This document shows positions 28,400 through 41,022 of a stretch of 64,000 bases of DNA, in pieces; position 1 is the stretch's first letter, and the number at the start of each line of letters is the position of its first letter. The notes beneath the pieces are model-generated. The model did not search any database. It was not told where the DNA came from and was given only the letters and a program-made list of their open reading frames with translations. Source of the stretch: Schistocephalus solidus. Taxonomy: Eukaryota; Platyhelminthes; Cestoda; Diphyllobothriidea; Diphyllobothriidae. A program made the position numbers and the translations under genes. Location of the stretch: contig WEDG01000388.1 of NCBI GenBank assembly GCA_017591395.1, positions 186,001 to 250,000 of the forward strand, in the 5' to 3' direction.

Positions 28400-29239
28400 G
28401 AAGTCCGAACCTTGAAGGAAGGGCTAGAAATGGTTCACGGTCAATTAAATGGTGAGCAGTTCATGACCAAAGATATTGTAGCATGTTTCTGCTAGTCCTA
28501 GTATCCTAGAGCAGGTGGCCAATGGTCGAGTCGAACTAGCAAGAGTTTGTTAAAGCGTTGCGCCAGCAGCTACTGGCGAGAGGTCTACTTTCGGCAAAAA
28601 ATGAGCGTCGGAAAGAGGAAGCGTCAGTAAAGTAGGTTCAACAAAGGGAGCCTGATTCTCTCACCGCTTAGCTCGGCAGACACTTCGGACCGGAAGGCAT
28701 ATTATAAAATAATAAACAAATAATACTAAGCAGTTTTCAAGCACATAGTGAACACTATTAAAACGAATTTAGTGCTGTGGTAAAATAAATACAATGTGGA
28801 TGATTGTGATCTGTATGAGTGGCCAGACATACAGTAGAATTCAAAAATAATGATCGTGGATAGTAAAGATATTTTTAAATCTGTCATTAATTCGTCCTTT
28901 CAGAGCAGTAATTAATAGTTCTTAGAAAAATGGTAATCTCAAAACGAAGCAGAATGAGGTCAGCAACTTTCGGTATTACCCGGTATTTGATAGAAGGCGT
29001 GCACCAGGTTGACCTCCGAAAAACAGATTTGCCGACAAGCCTCCGGTGAGGCCATGCTAAGGAGGCAGTTAGTATAGATCAGGAATACTGACGTAGTGAA
29101 TTACACTGTGGTCATCACAGGGTTTCCCCCCTAAACGGGCCACGTGGTAGATGCGTTGGACCAACACGGGGGCCACATTAGGGCACGGCAGGCGTTATTC
29201 AAACTGCGCTTCCATAACAAATGCCGAACATGGAAGGTG
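28400..29239. other. Intergenic DNA, nothing recognised
   Basis: No coding frame or family repeat was recognised. The phrase GGTCATCACAGGGTT recurs at about 29111 and 29490, on either side of the next LINE fragment. Confidence 0.4.
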
Positions 29240-29495
29240 TGGTGGCACGCCTAGGGGCGGCTAGGACTTAGGGGACCCAGCCGCGCCAGCCACCTGCGTC
29301 CTCTCCCGCCTCCGGTCTTCTTGACTCTGTCTTGACACCGGGCTCAGGTGGGGGAGGAGGAGAGAGTGCGGTAGATGCAGCGCAAGTCTACTATCACTTA
29401 AAACTAATTCACGCACAAGTCACCGTTCCTGCTCCACTTTCCCATGGAGCATACGGTGGACATCGTCGGTCTACGACGGTCGAACTGTCGGTCAT
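29240..29495 (+). mobile_element. Zinc-finger LINE 3'-end fragment
   Basis: Matches the last ~250 bp of the element, from CGCCAGCCACCTGCG through TACTATCACTTAAAACTAATT to GACGGTCGAACTGTC. 5'-truncated. Confidence 0.8.
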
Positions 29496-29499
29496 CACA

Positions 29500-31900
29500 G
29501 GGTTACCAGTCACCGGTTGTCGTTCTGTGCATCGATCCAAAGGGGACGCCTCAAAGCCTGTAATCGCGCCCTGCGTGCCGGTCGGCACCAGTCGTCTAGA
29601 CTGAGCGAAAACAGGAGGGTTTGAGGTGAGGATGGAGTGCAAAGCATCGTGGTTGATCTTGTCACTGTGGAACTGGTTGTAATTGATTTCAGAAATTCGG
29701 AGGAGTGTTCGAGGAAGTTGCCAGCCAAAGGATCGGCTGACTTTGGGGAGCTTAGCTGCGATTTCGTCGTTGATCTAAATGTTTCTTGAAAATGTACCCA
29801 CAAGGTAAAAGGACCTTGCTATTGGGTTTGATGTAGACCGCATCAGGTGATGGTTAGTGTAGGACCGCTGTCTTCATTTTGTTTGTTCGATTCCGAAGTT
29901 GGAACTGCCGGAGTCGAAGACGTCCACGCTCAAATGCCTCTTCTTCTCCATTGTCGGGTTTATTGTGCAGTCAGCCATTCAGCATAGGCCGTGAACGCTG
30001 GCCTTATATGTGGCGGATGAACATTTTGCCATCGGTTCGGTGGACGATGTCAGTTCTGGGGCTTCTGATCGTGGTGGGCTGGGGACGATTACACGGCCCT
30101 GATCCATTCAAATGGTCACAGAAAATGCCTTAGGGATTGTTACATCCTCTGCCACGAGTAAGTCATTCAAGGCATCTAACTTTCAGCCGGATTTGAAAGA
30201 GACCATTGTGATTACCTGCGTCGAAGGCCTTTGTCAGATTGGCGAAGAAATAGTGGAAGTTGGTTCCCAGTATTTTACACTTTTTGTGCAAAGACCATAT
30301 CTGCGCTCCCTCTATGTTTTCGGAATCCCCGATACGTTGGTGGGAGAGGTCCCTGTTCCGTATGCGCGTTCAGGCGATTGAGTAGGCCACGTGCAAGGAT
30401 TTTTACCCGAGGTTGAGAAGACAGATGCGTCTGTATTGGACAATAAGTTGCCTGTTCCGCTGGCGCTCGTATATATGTACAACCGTGACATTTTGACGTC
30501 TAAGGGTGTGCGTTATTGTCGCCAAATCTACTGCAACAGTTAATGGAATGATTCCATGAGCTGTGTGCCTTCATATTAAAGATTGTTGCACCACTTGCGG
30601 TTGGTTCAGGCGCTTTTCTTCTGGTCTGCTATTGCGCTGCTCTGGTGACCTCGAGGAATGAAGCCGAACGATCAAGGTCGCCTTTGGTGTCCACTTGAGG
30701 AAATTGCTTGACGGGTGTCTGAGGCCACCTTGAAAGTGGGATACCCAGCACTCCAGGATCTGGTACTATTGCGTCAGGAGGCTTGCCCTATCCTGTCTCA
30801 ACAGTCTCACAGTAACATTAGCCCGTGGACCGCAGACTGCTTTGATTTTCTCCAAGAAATTCATTATCTCACGATGGATCTCCTGAACTTTGCGATTAAG
30901 TCAGTCTTTCTGAATTTCCCACGGCCTCGGTTTTACTTGGTGTCAGAATCAGAAGTATGAAGCTTTACTGAGTTGCTGTGATTGACGCTGTATTTCATGT
31001 GTGGACTGCTTTTTTTAAAGAGGGGAGTTTAGAGTTCAGCAGCATATTTAGCATAACAATCCTGGTACTCATGGCATTCGCTGCCGAGGAGTTCATTTGC
31101 TTTGGCCTGGATGTATCAATGAAGCATACTCCAATGGTTTTCGATGTTGATACGCGTATCCAAGGTTAGCATTTCTTCCAATTTGGAGTTCATGCTGCGG
31201 CCAAGCTTCACGCAAAGTTCAGCCGGATCAAGTAATACAGTACTTGACATACCCTACTTAAATTCATCTTGTGGTCATCTATATATTTGGAGGTGGATCA
31301 TCATCCTGAGGATCATAAGGTGTTGATTTGTTCAGTAGCCGCTAACACCCCAACTCAGTTACGATCGCGTCCCGATGGTCACTCTGTCAGGGTAGTATTC
31401 TCCACAACGCGAAGGAAGAGTAAAATGTCGAACGGCACCTGGAAATTGCAAGCCTGAGATCAAGTCATGCGCCTGGGCGGAGGTCGTTACCCGCGAGTAA
31501 GCATAGCTTGGTATTCGAAGGTCAAATGAGTCAGCGGTGGCCCACAGATAGCAGAAGTGGACTGCCACAACTCCTTCGAACCAGGACATAGACAAGTAGC
31601 TGCGATGATCGAAAGCGAGTGTGCATTGATGTCATTTTCTCTTGCATCGGAAGACTGAGAAAGGTCAGGAGACTATTGCTTTCCGTATAATTCTGCAGGA
31701 GAAGGGGCCTTTGCTGCTATCGTTCGAATTGTTTAAATGGTCTTTGCTTTTTCACTGGAAAGTCTTTGCTGTGCCGTAGTAGACGATCGCAGTCGTCTAC
31801 AGTGTCGATTTGAGTAAGTCAGTTGATGGTTTCAGCACAGATTGTTGACGGTTGGTTAAATACAGCCTTGAAGTGCTCGATCTAGGGCTCTAGCATTTGC
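29500..31900 (-). mobile_element. Old decayed copy of the zinc-finger LINE family
   Basis: Read on minus, scattered blocks follow the order of the 32-37 kb element: FLSLPMQEKMTSMHTRFRSS (near 31650, endonuclease end), an RT front block with IKAVCGP (near 30860), LLNRLNAHTEQGPLP and YRGFRKHRGSADMVFAQ (30400-30285, RT fingers), and DEIAAKLPKVSRSFG (near 29770, RT thumb). No frame is long, so this is an ancient insertion. Confidence 0.6.
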
Positions 31901-32745
31901 AACGTCTCCGATATTAATGTTGTTTGGTCTGCGTTTGGCAGTCAGGCAGGCCATTTAGCTTATGGAACGTGGCCTGATCTGAGTGCCTCGAGTAAATTCT
32001 TCATTTTGCAGCTGTTGAGCTAGACTTGAGCTTCCTCTGCTCTGCGTGTCCGCCAATCGTTCTTCCTCTCCCTCAGCTGTCGCTGCACTACGTATCGGCA
32101 TCAGATGTAAGTGGCTATGTTGACTCAGTTTCTGTTGCTGACGTCGGTGGGGTGTAGGGGTACTTGTTAGGGGTAGCACCACACAGATAGCATTTGGTTG
32201 CTCTATTTGTCTCGTACAGGGGGTGAATGATCCTGTGGCCGCCTCTAACTGGTACCCAACTCTCACCTGTGGCTCCTCGAAGTTGGGTTCTTCCTAGTGG
32301 CCACACCCCGGACAACCGTCACGACCGGCGGGCTAAACCAGGTGAAAGTCTCCGGTGTTGTGTGTGCCTCCACGCCCAGTATGTCTGACTCCCGGACTTC
32401 CCACCTCCCCCCTTTCAAAAAGTCCTACGGTGGGGGTGACAGCAACGCCGTAGGCGGCCCAGGCTAACTCAGGTCGTTCTCCCACTTAAACAAATCCGTG
32501 ACCAATAGTGCAGTTTGGCAGACGTCTGGGATGTCTGAGCAGTCCTATTTAGGGACAGCATTGCTTGCCTCCTCAGAGAGGAAAGGGCTAGAAAATGTGC
32601 CCTAAACAAATGTTGGTTATCACGTCTTCTTCAGCAGGCCACGGCTCGTAAATCGCAAAATACGCGGTCGTACAACTCAAACAAACAACAATACCCCCCG
32701 TTCCCATCCCCCTCGCCATACTATCCAGGCTGCTCGGGTGAATTC

Positions 32746-33550
32746 ACTCACACAAGCAGCCTGGAATGTTCGTTCCCTTTTAGACAATCCTAGGAGCAAC
32801 CGGCCGGAAGGGAGGATGGTGCTGGTCGCTCGGGAACTGTCGCGCTACAAGGTAACATTGCTGCTCTCAGCGAGACCCCATTCTCTGAGCAGGGTCAGCT
32901 GGAGGAGGTGGGTGCCGGCTACACTTTCTTCTGGAGCGGCCGGCCAAAGGCAGAGCGATGCGACGCTGGTGTTGCCTTTTCCATCCGGAACGTCTTCGTG
33001 GGACGTCTGCCCTGTCTGCCGCAGGGTATCAATGATCGCCTGATGAGCCTCCGCCTGCCTCGTCGGGGAGACAAGTTCGCCACCATCATCAGCGCCTACG
33101 CTCCCCCAATGACGAACTCTGATGCGGCGACAGACAAATTCTGCGAGGACCTGCACGCACTGCTGGCAACTGTGCCGAAAGAGGACAAGTTAATTGTTGT
33201 TGGTGACTTCAATGCCCGCTTTGGGACGGACCACGCTGCCTGGCAGGGAGTGCTGGGTCCTCACTGTCTCGGTAGCTGTAACGATAACGCCCTCCTTCTT
33301 CTACGAACGTGTGCGGAACACCGTCTCCTGCTGACCAACACCTTCTTCCGCCTTCCGACGCAGGAGAAGGCCACGTGGATGCACCCTCGGTCGCGGCACT
33401 GGCAGTTGCTGGACTATGTTATCGTCCGTAGGCGATATCGACAGGACGTGCTGGTAACCAAGGCGATCAGCGATGCCGATGGTTGAACAGATCACCGCCT
33501 CGTCATCTCCCAGATGAGACTCCGACTGCAACCCCGACGAAGGCCCCAAG
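32746..33550 (+). pseudogene. LINE endonuclease domain (broken)
   Basis: [18 protein letters not shown] begins the domain, a frame shift follows near 32850, and the main frame (to 33486) reads [29 protein letters not shown] and [10 protein letters not shown], the exonuclease-endonuclease-phosphatase signature. A TGA at 33484-33486 precedes TDHRLVIS, which supplies the catalytic Asp-His. The enzyme nicks the target for target-primed reverse transcription. The first Glu motif (SET in the 50-kb copy) is out of frame here. Confidence 0.85.
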
Positions 33551-33590
33551 GTAAGTGACCGCCAGGTAAGTTAAATGCTCATTTGTTAAT

Positions 33591-35530
33591 TTGCCTGCTC
33601 ACTGTTTTGATTTCAGCAACCAAATAACCGAGAACCTGGAGAACCTGCATGCTCCAGATAATAACGGCACCGTGGAAACACGATGGTGCCAACTGCGAAA
33701 TGTCATCCAGTCCACCACCCTCGAAGTCCTCGGACGCGCACGTCATCAACACCAGGACTGGTTTGACGACAATGACGCCGACATCAGTAACTTACTCGCG
33801 GAGAAGAATGGACTACACAAAGCCTACATGGACCTTCGGACTGACGCCACCAAAGCAGCCTTCTTCAGATGCCGCCGCCAAGTACAGCAACGGCTGCGGG
33901 AGATGCAGGACGCCTGGATGATCCGAAAGGCTGAGGAAATCCAGGGGTTTGCGAACCGCAATGAAATGAAAAACCTTTTCAAAGCCATCAAGGCCATCTA
34001 CGGCCCGTGTATGAAGGGGACCGCACCGCTGCTCAGCTCTGACGGCACAACACTGCTGACAGAGACATCGCAAATTCTGAAGCGTTGGGCCGAGCACTTC
34101 AGAAGTGTCCTTAATTGCTCACCAGCCATCTCCGATGCTTCCATTTACCAGCTCTCTCAAGTGGACACGAACAATGACCTGGATCTGCTGCCTTCCCAAC
34201 CAGAAACCATCCGGGCCGTGCAGCAGATTTCCAGCAGTAAGGCACCGGGATCCGACGCAATCCCACCGGAAATCTACAATCACGTTGCACCCCGGCTGAT
34301 AGCAGAACTCACAACACTCTTCCGGAAGATGTGGCGCCAAGGAAAAGTTCCTCAGGATTTCAAAGATGCGACCATCGTCCACCTCTACAAGCGGATAATC
34401 ACAGAGGCATATCGTTGCTAAACATCGCCGGGAAGATCTTCGCCCGTATCCTTCTCAATCGTCTGAACGGTCACCTAGAGCAGGGCATGCTCCCGGAAAG
34501 CCAATGTGGCTTCCGTCGACACCGCGGAACAACCGATATGATCTTTGCCGCCCGTCAGCTACAAGGTAAGTTCCAGGATATGCGAAGTCACCTATACACT
34601 ACCTTCGTGGATCTGACGAAAACCTTTGACACAGTGAATCGCAACAGACTGTGGAAAGTCATGCAGAAATTCGGCTGTCCAGAGCGGTTCACGCACATGG
34701 TGCGCCAGCTTTATGACGGGATGACGGCGCGCGTCACTGACAACGGGACGGTATCCATAGCAATCGCAGTGACCAACGGAGTGAAGCAGGGCTGCGTATT
34801 GGCTCCCACCCTGTTCAAACTCATGTTCTCGGCTATGCTGATGGACGCCTACCGTGATGAACAGACTGGGATCCGCATCGCCTACAGAACTGACGGGCAC
34901 CTTCTCAACAGTCGGCGTATGCAGGCTTCAACGCGTGTCTACGACTACAGTCCATAACTCGCTATTCGCAGACGACTGCGCCCTTAACACCGTGACGGAG
35001 GAGGACATGCAAAGGAGCATGGACCTCTTCGACGCAGGCTGCGCCGATTTTGGATTAACAATCAGTAGAGCCAAAACGGTTGTCATGCACCAGCTGCCAC
35101 CCAGCGCGGAATACAATGCTCCCCGAATCAATGTAAATGGTGCTCAACTCAAAAACGTGGAAACCTTCGCTTATCTAAGGAAGCACGCTGTCACTTAACA
35201 CGTGAATCGATGACGAGGTTGCCCAACGGATCTCCAAAGCTAGTCAGGCCTTCGGCCGGTTGCAGGCCTCCGTGTGGAATCGCCACGGTATTCACCTGAA
35301 CACCAAACTGAAGATGTACAAGGCCGTCATCTTGAAGACACTCCTTTGCGGATAAGAGACCTGGACCCTCTACTCGAACCAAGCCAGGAAGCTTAATCAC
35401 TTCCATCTCAGTTGCCTCCGCAGAATACTGAAGCTGAGATGGCAAGACAGGATCCATGACACGGAAGTCCTGGAGCGGACCGGAATCCTCAGCATCCACA
35501 CCATGCTGAGGCAAGTGCAACTGCGATGGA
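33591..35530 (+). pseudogene. LINE reverse transcriptase (broken)
   Basis: Frame 33591-34421 holds the RT amino region (SSSKAPGSDAIPPEIYNHV and FKDATIVHLYKR). About 20 nt are missing near 34393, and the next frame (to 34957) has NIAGKIFARILLNRLNGHLE, TFVDLTKTFDTVNRNRLW and VTNGVKQGCVLAPTLF. A further shift puts LFADDCALN, the catalytic motif with Phe in the place of Tyr, in the frame from about 34930. The thumb and connector continue to [11 protein letters not shown] and [18 protein letters not shown]. At least three frame breaks make it inactive. Confidence 0.9.
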
Positions 35531-36660
35531 GCGGACACCTGGTAAGAATGGACGACGAGCGACTACCCAAACGACTTTTCTACGGAGATGTCACTACGGG
35601 TGCTCGCCGACAGAGAGGTCAAAAACGACGCTGCAAGGACACTTTGAAGAAATCGCTTAAGCAAATGTATATCAACCCGGTGACCAGGGATGACCTCGCC
35701 CAGGATAGACCGGCATGGAGAAGATCCGTGAAGACTGGCTCAGCAATCTATGAGGCCAACCGGATCGCCGCCGCCAAGGCCAGAAGGGCGGCACGAAAGT
35801 CACCAGGACCCCGGACCGACACCGCCAATGCCCAGGCCCTACCAACATGCCCGCGCTGTCAACGCATCTTCGGCGCGCGAATTGGACTGGTCGGACATCT
35901 TTGGACGCAATGCACCAACAATCCGACAATGCCAACTTCTACGTTAAATTCTGCTAACCCTCCTTCAGACTCCCCCACCCTCACTCCTGGCATCAATTCC
36001 ATTACTCCCACCATCATAGAGCCCACATCCCAATACTCATTGCCTGTTACCCCACCACCACAACCACCACCGCCTTCGCCTTCACTACCACCACCGTCAC
36101 CTCCATCAGCGATGGGGAATCTCTCCTAAGCTGTCCTCATTGCGACCGCACATTCACCTCACGCATCGGCCTGGTCGGTCATTTGCGAATCCATCGTACA
36201 GAGACCGGTGAGCCACTGCCTGGAGCACCAACACACAGCAGAGATCGCCGCCTCCACTGCCCTCACTGTCCTCACGTATTCACTCATCGCATGGGCCTAT
36301 TCGGTCACATGCGCATCCATGACAGCGGAATTCACCACGGTGCCGACAACACCGATACACCATGCTCACCCTCCGCTCCTGCCATTCTTACCGCCACTGC
36401 CACCCCCGATCCCATGAATGACACCCCCAACCCCAGTCTCTTCCGATTTTTCCTGCCCACACTACGCCCACAACTTCAACTCACGCATCGGCCTGGTCGG
36501 TCACCTGCGAATCAATCGCACGGAGGCTGGTGAACCAGTGTCTGGGGCTCCGACATACAGTCGACGCGCCCGCCTTCACTGCTTTCACTGCTCCCACACA
36601 TTTGCACACCGTATAGGCCTATAAGTACACAAGCGCCTCCACGACAACCTGCGGTAAGCC
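35503..36660 (+). pseudogene. LINE C-terminal zinc-finger array (broken)
   Basis: Continuing from the RT tail, five finger units appear: 35848-35913 (C2[24 protein letters not shown] region), about 36132-36195, 36258-36327, 36454-36520 (second Cys replaced by Tyr, last His by Asn) and about 36577-36650. Finger 1 is separated from the rest by a Pro/Ser-rich linker. The linker between fingers 2 and 3 repeats TGEPxxGAPTxSR. Stops or shifts lie near 36127, 36440 and 36622. These fingers probably bind nucleic acid; target unknown. Confidence 0.85.
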
Positions 36661-36747
36661 ACCAGAAGCTAAGTCATATCAGCGCCCGACATCTACACTA
36701 ATACATAGACAGCACCCTCTTAATCATCATAATGCACCTGATAAAAT

Positions 36748-36768
36748 CACGGTTTCCTAGAAACCGTG
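36748..36768 (+). other. Conserved hairpin after the LINE reading frame
   Basis: Perfect 9-bp stem CACGGTTTC/GAAACCGTG with a 3-nt loop. The same hairpin is present in the antisense copies near 7915-7937 (one mismatch) and 22143-22165. Position just downstream of the last finger suggests an RNA structure in the 3' region. Confidence 0.75.
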
Positions 36769-37284
36769 GCTTGGAAGGCTGCCAATCTGACGCTTACAAC
36801 AGACAACGCCGTCGGCTCAGTGTATATGCTGTGTGTGTCGAGTGGCTGACCAGCCACCTGCGCCCTCTCCCACCTCCGGTCTTCTTGACTCTGCCTTGAC
36901 ACCGGGCTCAGGTGGGGGAGAAGGAGAGAGTGCGGTAGCTGCAGCACAAGGCTACTATCACTTAAAACTAATTCACGCGCAAGTCACCGTCCCTGCACCA
37001 CCCTTCCGTGGAGCATACGGTGAACATTGTCGAAATCGACGGTCGAATTATCATGTGCTGACGTCGGTCATGTGCAGCCTGCTGCTAACGGAGAATTGGT
37101 TGCGGTTTTCTTCGTCGCTGTCATCAAATCACTTATAGCGCTGCTGCCATGCGATGCTGAGACACTTTAGATTTATGGTGTGTGTGACTGAATCTCAGAA
37201 GCCATTTTGCTTCCGAAGTTCACATTTGTTCCTAACTGAGAGTTATGCAACAGCTGAAATTATATCGGCATTTCGCCATATATA

Positions 37285-38670
37285 GATCGACCGTCGATTT
37301 CGACGATGTACAGTATGCTCCACGGAAGGGTGGTGCAGGGACGGTGACTTGCGCAAGATTTAGCTTAAAGTGCTAGTAGGCTTGCGCTGCATCTACCACA
37401 CTCTCTCCTCCTCCCCACCTAAGTCCGGTGTCATGACAGAGTCAAGAAGACCATAGATGGGAGAGGGCATAGGAGGCTGGCGCGGCTGGAGCCGCCCGTG
37501 AGCGTACCACCACACCTGGCTCGGATCCCACGGAGTGGGAGTGCCATAAAGGCCACATTAAGAAGGAGCCATTGCAGCCTGACTCTCAGTCCACCAGTCA
37601 GCCACTCCACACAAAACACACATTGGGCTGACCACGCGATCCGAGTGCTCCCGTCAGTTGGCAACTTTCCAAGCCACGGCTTTTAGCGCACCGTGATATG
37701 TTCAAGCGCGTCAGATTGTTTATGGTGAGGGAAATGCGCTGAGCCGTCGACCTCACTCCCTCACTCACCCCCACAATCAAACCACTGTCCGAGCTGGTCA
37801 GTTGTCTGATGCGGAAGTGGGCGCAGCTGCTGATGACCTCACCTACGTGTACTACATACACGACCTGGCCCCCCAAACACAAGCAACAGGATTTCACACA
37901 ACAGGAGGTTGAACGGCTTAGATCTCACATGTGTGAGATAGCCAGAGGTCACGTTAAGAAGTAGTTATCGCAGCCTGACTCTCAGACCACCAGTCAGCCC
38001 CTCCACACAACACACATTTGATTGACTACGAGGTCTGAGTGTAATTTTCAGTTTGCGACCTTCCAACCCATGGCGCTTATCAGTACCGCACTCTCTCTCC
38101 CCCACCTGAACCCGGTGTTGTGACAGAGTCAAGAAGAACGGAGATGGGAGGGGGCGCAGGTGGCTAGCACGGCCAGAGCCGCCCCTGGTTGTACCACCAC
38201 ACCTGGCTCGGATCCTACGGAGTGGGAGTGCCATAAAGGCCAAATTAAGAAGGAGCCATTGCAGCCTGACTCTCAGTCCACCAGTCAGCCACTCCACACA
38301 AAACACACATTGGGCTGACCACGCGATCCGAGTGCTCCCGTCAGTTGGCAACTTTCCAAGCGACGGCTTTTAGCGCATCGGGATATTTTCAAGCGCGTCA
38401 GATTGTTTATGGTGAGGGAAATGCGCTGAGCTGTTGACCTCACTCTCTCACTCACCCCCCCCCCCCCCAATGAAACCACCGTCCGAGCCAGTCAGTTGTC
38501 TGAGGTGGGAGTGGGCGCATTGGCTGACGGGTCAGTGTACCCGTCTTCGCGCGCCACAGCACGACCTGGCCCCCATAATGCACACACCAGGATTTACTTA
38601 CTCAGGGGATAAGGAGGAGGAGTCATCGCCGTCTAAATCCCAGTCCACTGGTCAGCCACTCGATGTATAT
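37285..38670 (-). mobile_element. Zinc-finger LINE 3' region with extra modules
   Basis: The 3' terminus is at 37285, tail to tail with the full-length element ending 234 bp upstream. It consists only of 3' modules, repeated at about 37399-37700, 37900-38080 (partial) and 38087-38440, each with CAGCCTGACTCTCAG, a CCACTCCACACAAAACACAC tract and GTCAGTTGGCAAC. A run of about 14 C lies at 38455-38468. It stops before the zinc fingers. Confidence 0.85.
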
Positions 38671-41015
38671 AGCAGTACACTATTTGACTTAGCTGAATTT
38701 TCCTTACATTGTCGACGTCTGACGAATTGCAATTGAAATTTCATATAGAAAAAGATAGGGTGACATAAATAAAACTGCCTACATCACACTTCGCCTTGGT
38801 CACAAGCACGTTTCACTGATTACGACTTTTGTCAAGGACGAAGTCGTTCGATCAACCGGTTGACACACCTCCAGATGAGCATGCCTTTCAGGAGCCGCCG
38901 GTAATGCGGACGAGGATGCAAATGGGATTAGCAGGCGGGAAAACTTGTAAGTCGGGAGAATATTGTATTCCATGCAGGCCCACAAGGAGGAGAGCCCCAA
39001 TGCCGTTGTACATGTCTAGCCCGTGGCAGTCTATCACCCTCCCTGGTATCGCAGCTGGTGCTGACGCGGAATTGAAGTAATCTTGAGCATAAAATTTGCC
39101 CACCTTCGGCACAGCGGCTGAGATCGGAGGGTACAGATCCTTTTAAACCTGGTTATTCCCATAATCGGAGCTAGTCATTATTTTTTAAGAACTGACGAAG
39201 CTGAAAATGTAATTTTCGCGGAGAAGCAGGTTCAAGCTATGAGCTGGTCATTTAGTTCATGAAGGAGGAAGGACAACCGTCTCATGGCGTCATTACTTAT
39301 GGCAGAAGTGCTTCTGGGTTCTCGTTGCTCTGACTGTTGACGTCATTGCCATAGAATATGCAACCGGCACACAAGTCTCCCAGTTTTTCTTGTTCTGAGA
39401 AGCGCGTCGCATTGAAAGCTGCCATGATCACCTTGATACACACCAGTTTCTTGTTGATGTCCTCTATTATGATTGGCTCTTCGGTGGGTTATTCCAGAGG
39501 GAGAGAGAGCATTCCAGGAGGCCAGAGCGAACTTGTCACTAAAGAGGAGTGGACATAGACACGGGGATCTGAAAAAGGGTGGTCGTTGCTTCCTGTGGTA
39601 TTAAGAGTGCATGTTTTTTCATCCACAAGCTGTGGCAACCTTGCAGACATCGGGATTATCCTGCATTAGTTTAGGGCAACACTTTTAGTTCCTAGTCCTG
39701 TAAGGTGATTAGCAGCGCTACATTTATATGCAGCTTCTTGTTGTAATACGACTAGATTTAGTATGTACCGCATTCATTATTAATAGTGAAGGTATAGAAG
39801 TGATCGCTGGAATAGCTTTATTTGGGTTAACTTACGGGCCTCATCAGATGTCACTGTGAGTCCCTGCTTTTGTCTGGCGGATGGCTTAAATTAGGCTACC
39901 GTTTCATCAACAATATTTTCCTAACTTTCTGTGATGTTGCTAACTCATAACATCAGATGCCACAACTTTCGGGGATAGAGAAAATACAAGGCAGGATGAT
40001 AGTTGATATCATTTTCACATCTCTTCGAGGCGTTGTTCTTCAATGAAGTTTAATTATGGTGGAAAGCAAACCAAAGGATGAAAGAGGTATACGTTCTTTG
40101 GTTGCAGTTTAGAATTCACGGACGATCACCCAGTGTTAAGCAGCTGCAGAGGCTCTGTTACGAGTGCCCTTTGCAGCGCTGTGCCTCTTGCGCGTACCTA
40201 CACGAACGTACCAGTGGAATTCTTGTTCCCTGCCAATCACAACTATCCAAACCGACCCATCAAATTTAGGGCCGACTCAGATGCCTTCGCTCAAGGCACT
40301 GGAACAAGTTCCCCCTCTCACTCGGGACGCCCACTCTGGCGTTGCCGGACGTGTGTCCTCGTGCGGATGTCAACTTCCTCCGACTAGTTATCCAATCATA
40401 TCATGCTGAATAAAATATTCTATCTGATGGCGTCCAACTTCCCCTCTTCCTATTTGGGACCGGGATTGACGGTCATACTGGCTATCGTCTCCTTATGACG
40501 TAAGCGTCCGTGACATAGTCTATAAGAACAAAGTCTCACCTACAAAGACATGAGAGCATTATTAGCCGTTTCCGGTTGATTTCCCCTTGTCACCCCTAGC
40601 TCCTACGCCTCGATAACTGACCACTAACGAAAGTGTGACTGTCCGGTAAGTTCTAGACGGAGTCGCAGAGTAAAAAGTACATTTAAGTTCTACCTTATAA
40701 CCAGACATTGCCCTCCCATGTGAGTATGGGGAATTTTATTATCTTGAGCAACACATTTTGGGCCTATAGCGTATCTGGTAGCAAAATTTTGTAAACAACT
40801 GAACTCGCTTTCACATCTACTAGCGTCTCGGTGCCGTCACATAGGCCAGAAACGACGACTGAAATCTCTCTTGCATGTGCTGACTGTTTTTAAGCGTTAT
40901 TTGTACAGTCTGACATTTAAATAGGAAGACACGGCCAGGGAACTGGCAACTTAAATTTTGTAATTGATCGTGTGACACATGTAAGCACGCCTTCGGGTCA
41001 AGGTTTGTGGCAGGC
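38671..41015. other. Intergenic DNA with two uncertain coding patches
   Basis: On minus, about 39150-38888 is open and reads VGKFYAQDYFNSASAPAAIP and VIDCHGLDMYNGIG; I do not recognise it. On plus, 40164-40409 is open, ends in TGA and is followed at once by AATAAA (40409-40414), so it could be a terminal exon. Neither has enough splice support to call a gene. Confidence 0.3.
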
Positions 41016-41022
41016 ATAAGTA

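Larger units (their letters stand above)
32150..37051 (+). mobile_element. Near full-length LINE with C-terminal C2H2 zinc-finger array
   Basis: A 5' leader (32150-32740) shared with the antisense copy at 50.0-50.6 kb is followed by an apurinic-type endonuclease, reverse transcriptase, five C2H2-type fingers and a short 3' region ending GACGGTCGAATTATC. Length about 4.9 kb. The RT resembles the endonuclease-reverse transcriptase proteins often annotated as craniofacial-development-protein-2-like in flatworms; the exact LINE clade is not settled here. Internal 3' modules present in other copies are absent, leaving a single short version. Confidence 0.9.

Noticed and set aside
33551..33606. Possible intron in the LINE (AAG|GTAAGT ... 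TTTTGATTTCAG)
   Set aside because: The stretch still reads PPGKLN and then LPAHCFDFSNQ with one frame shift, which fits continuous coding sequence of the family better than an intron.
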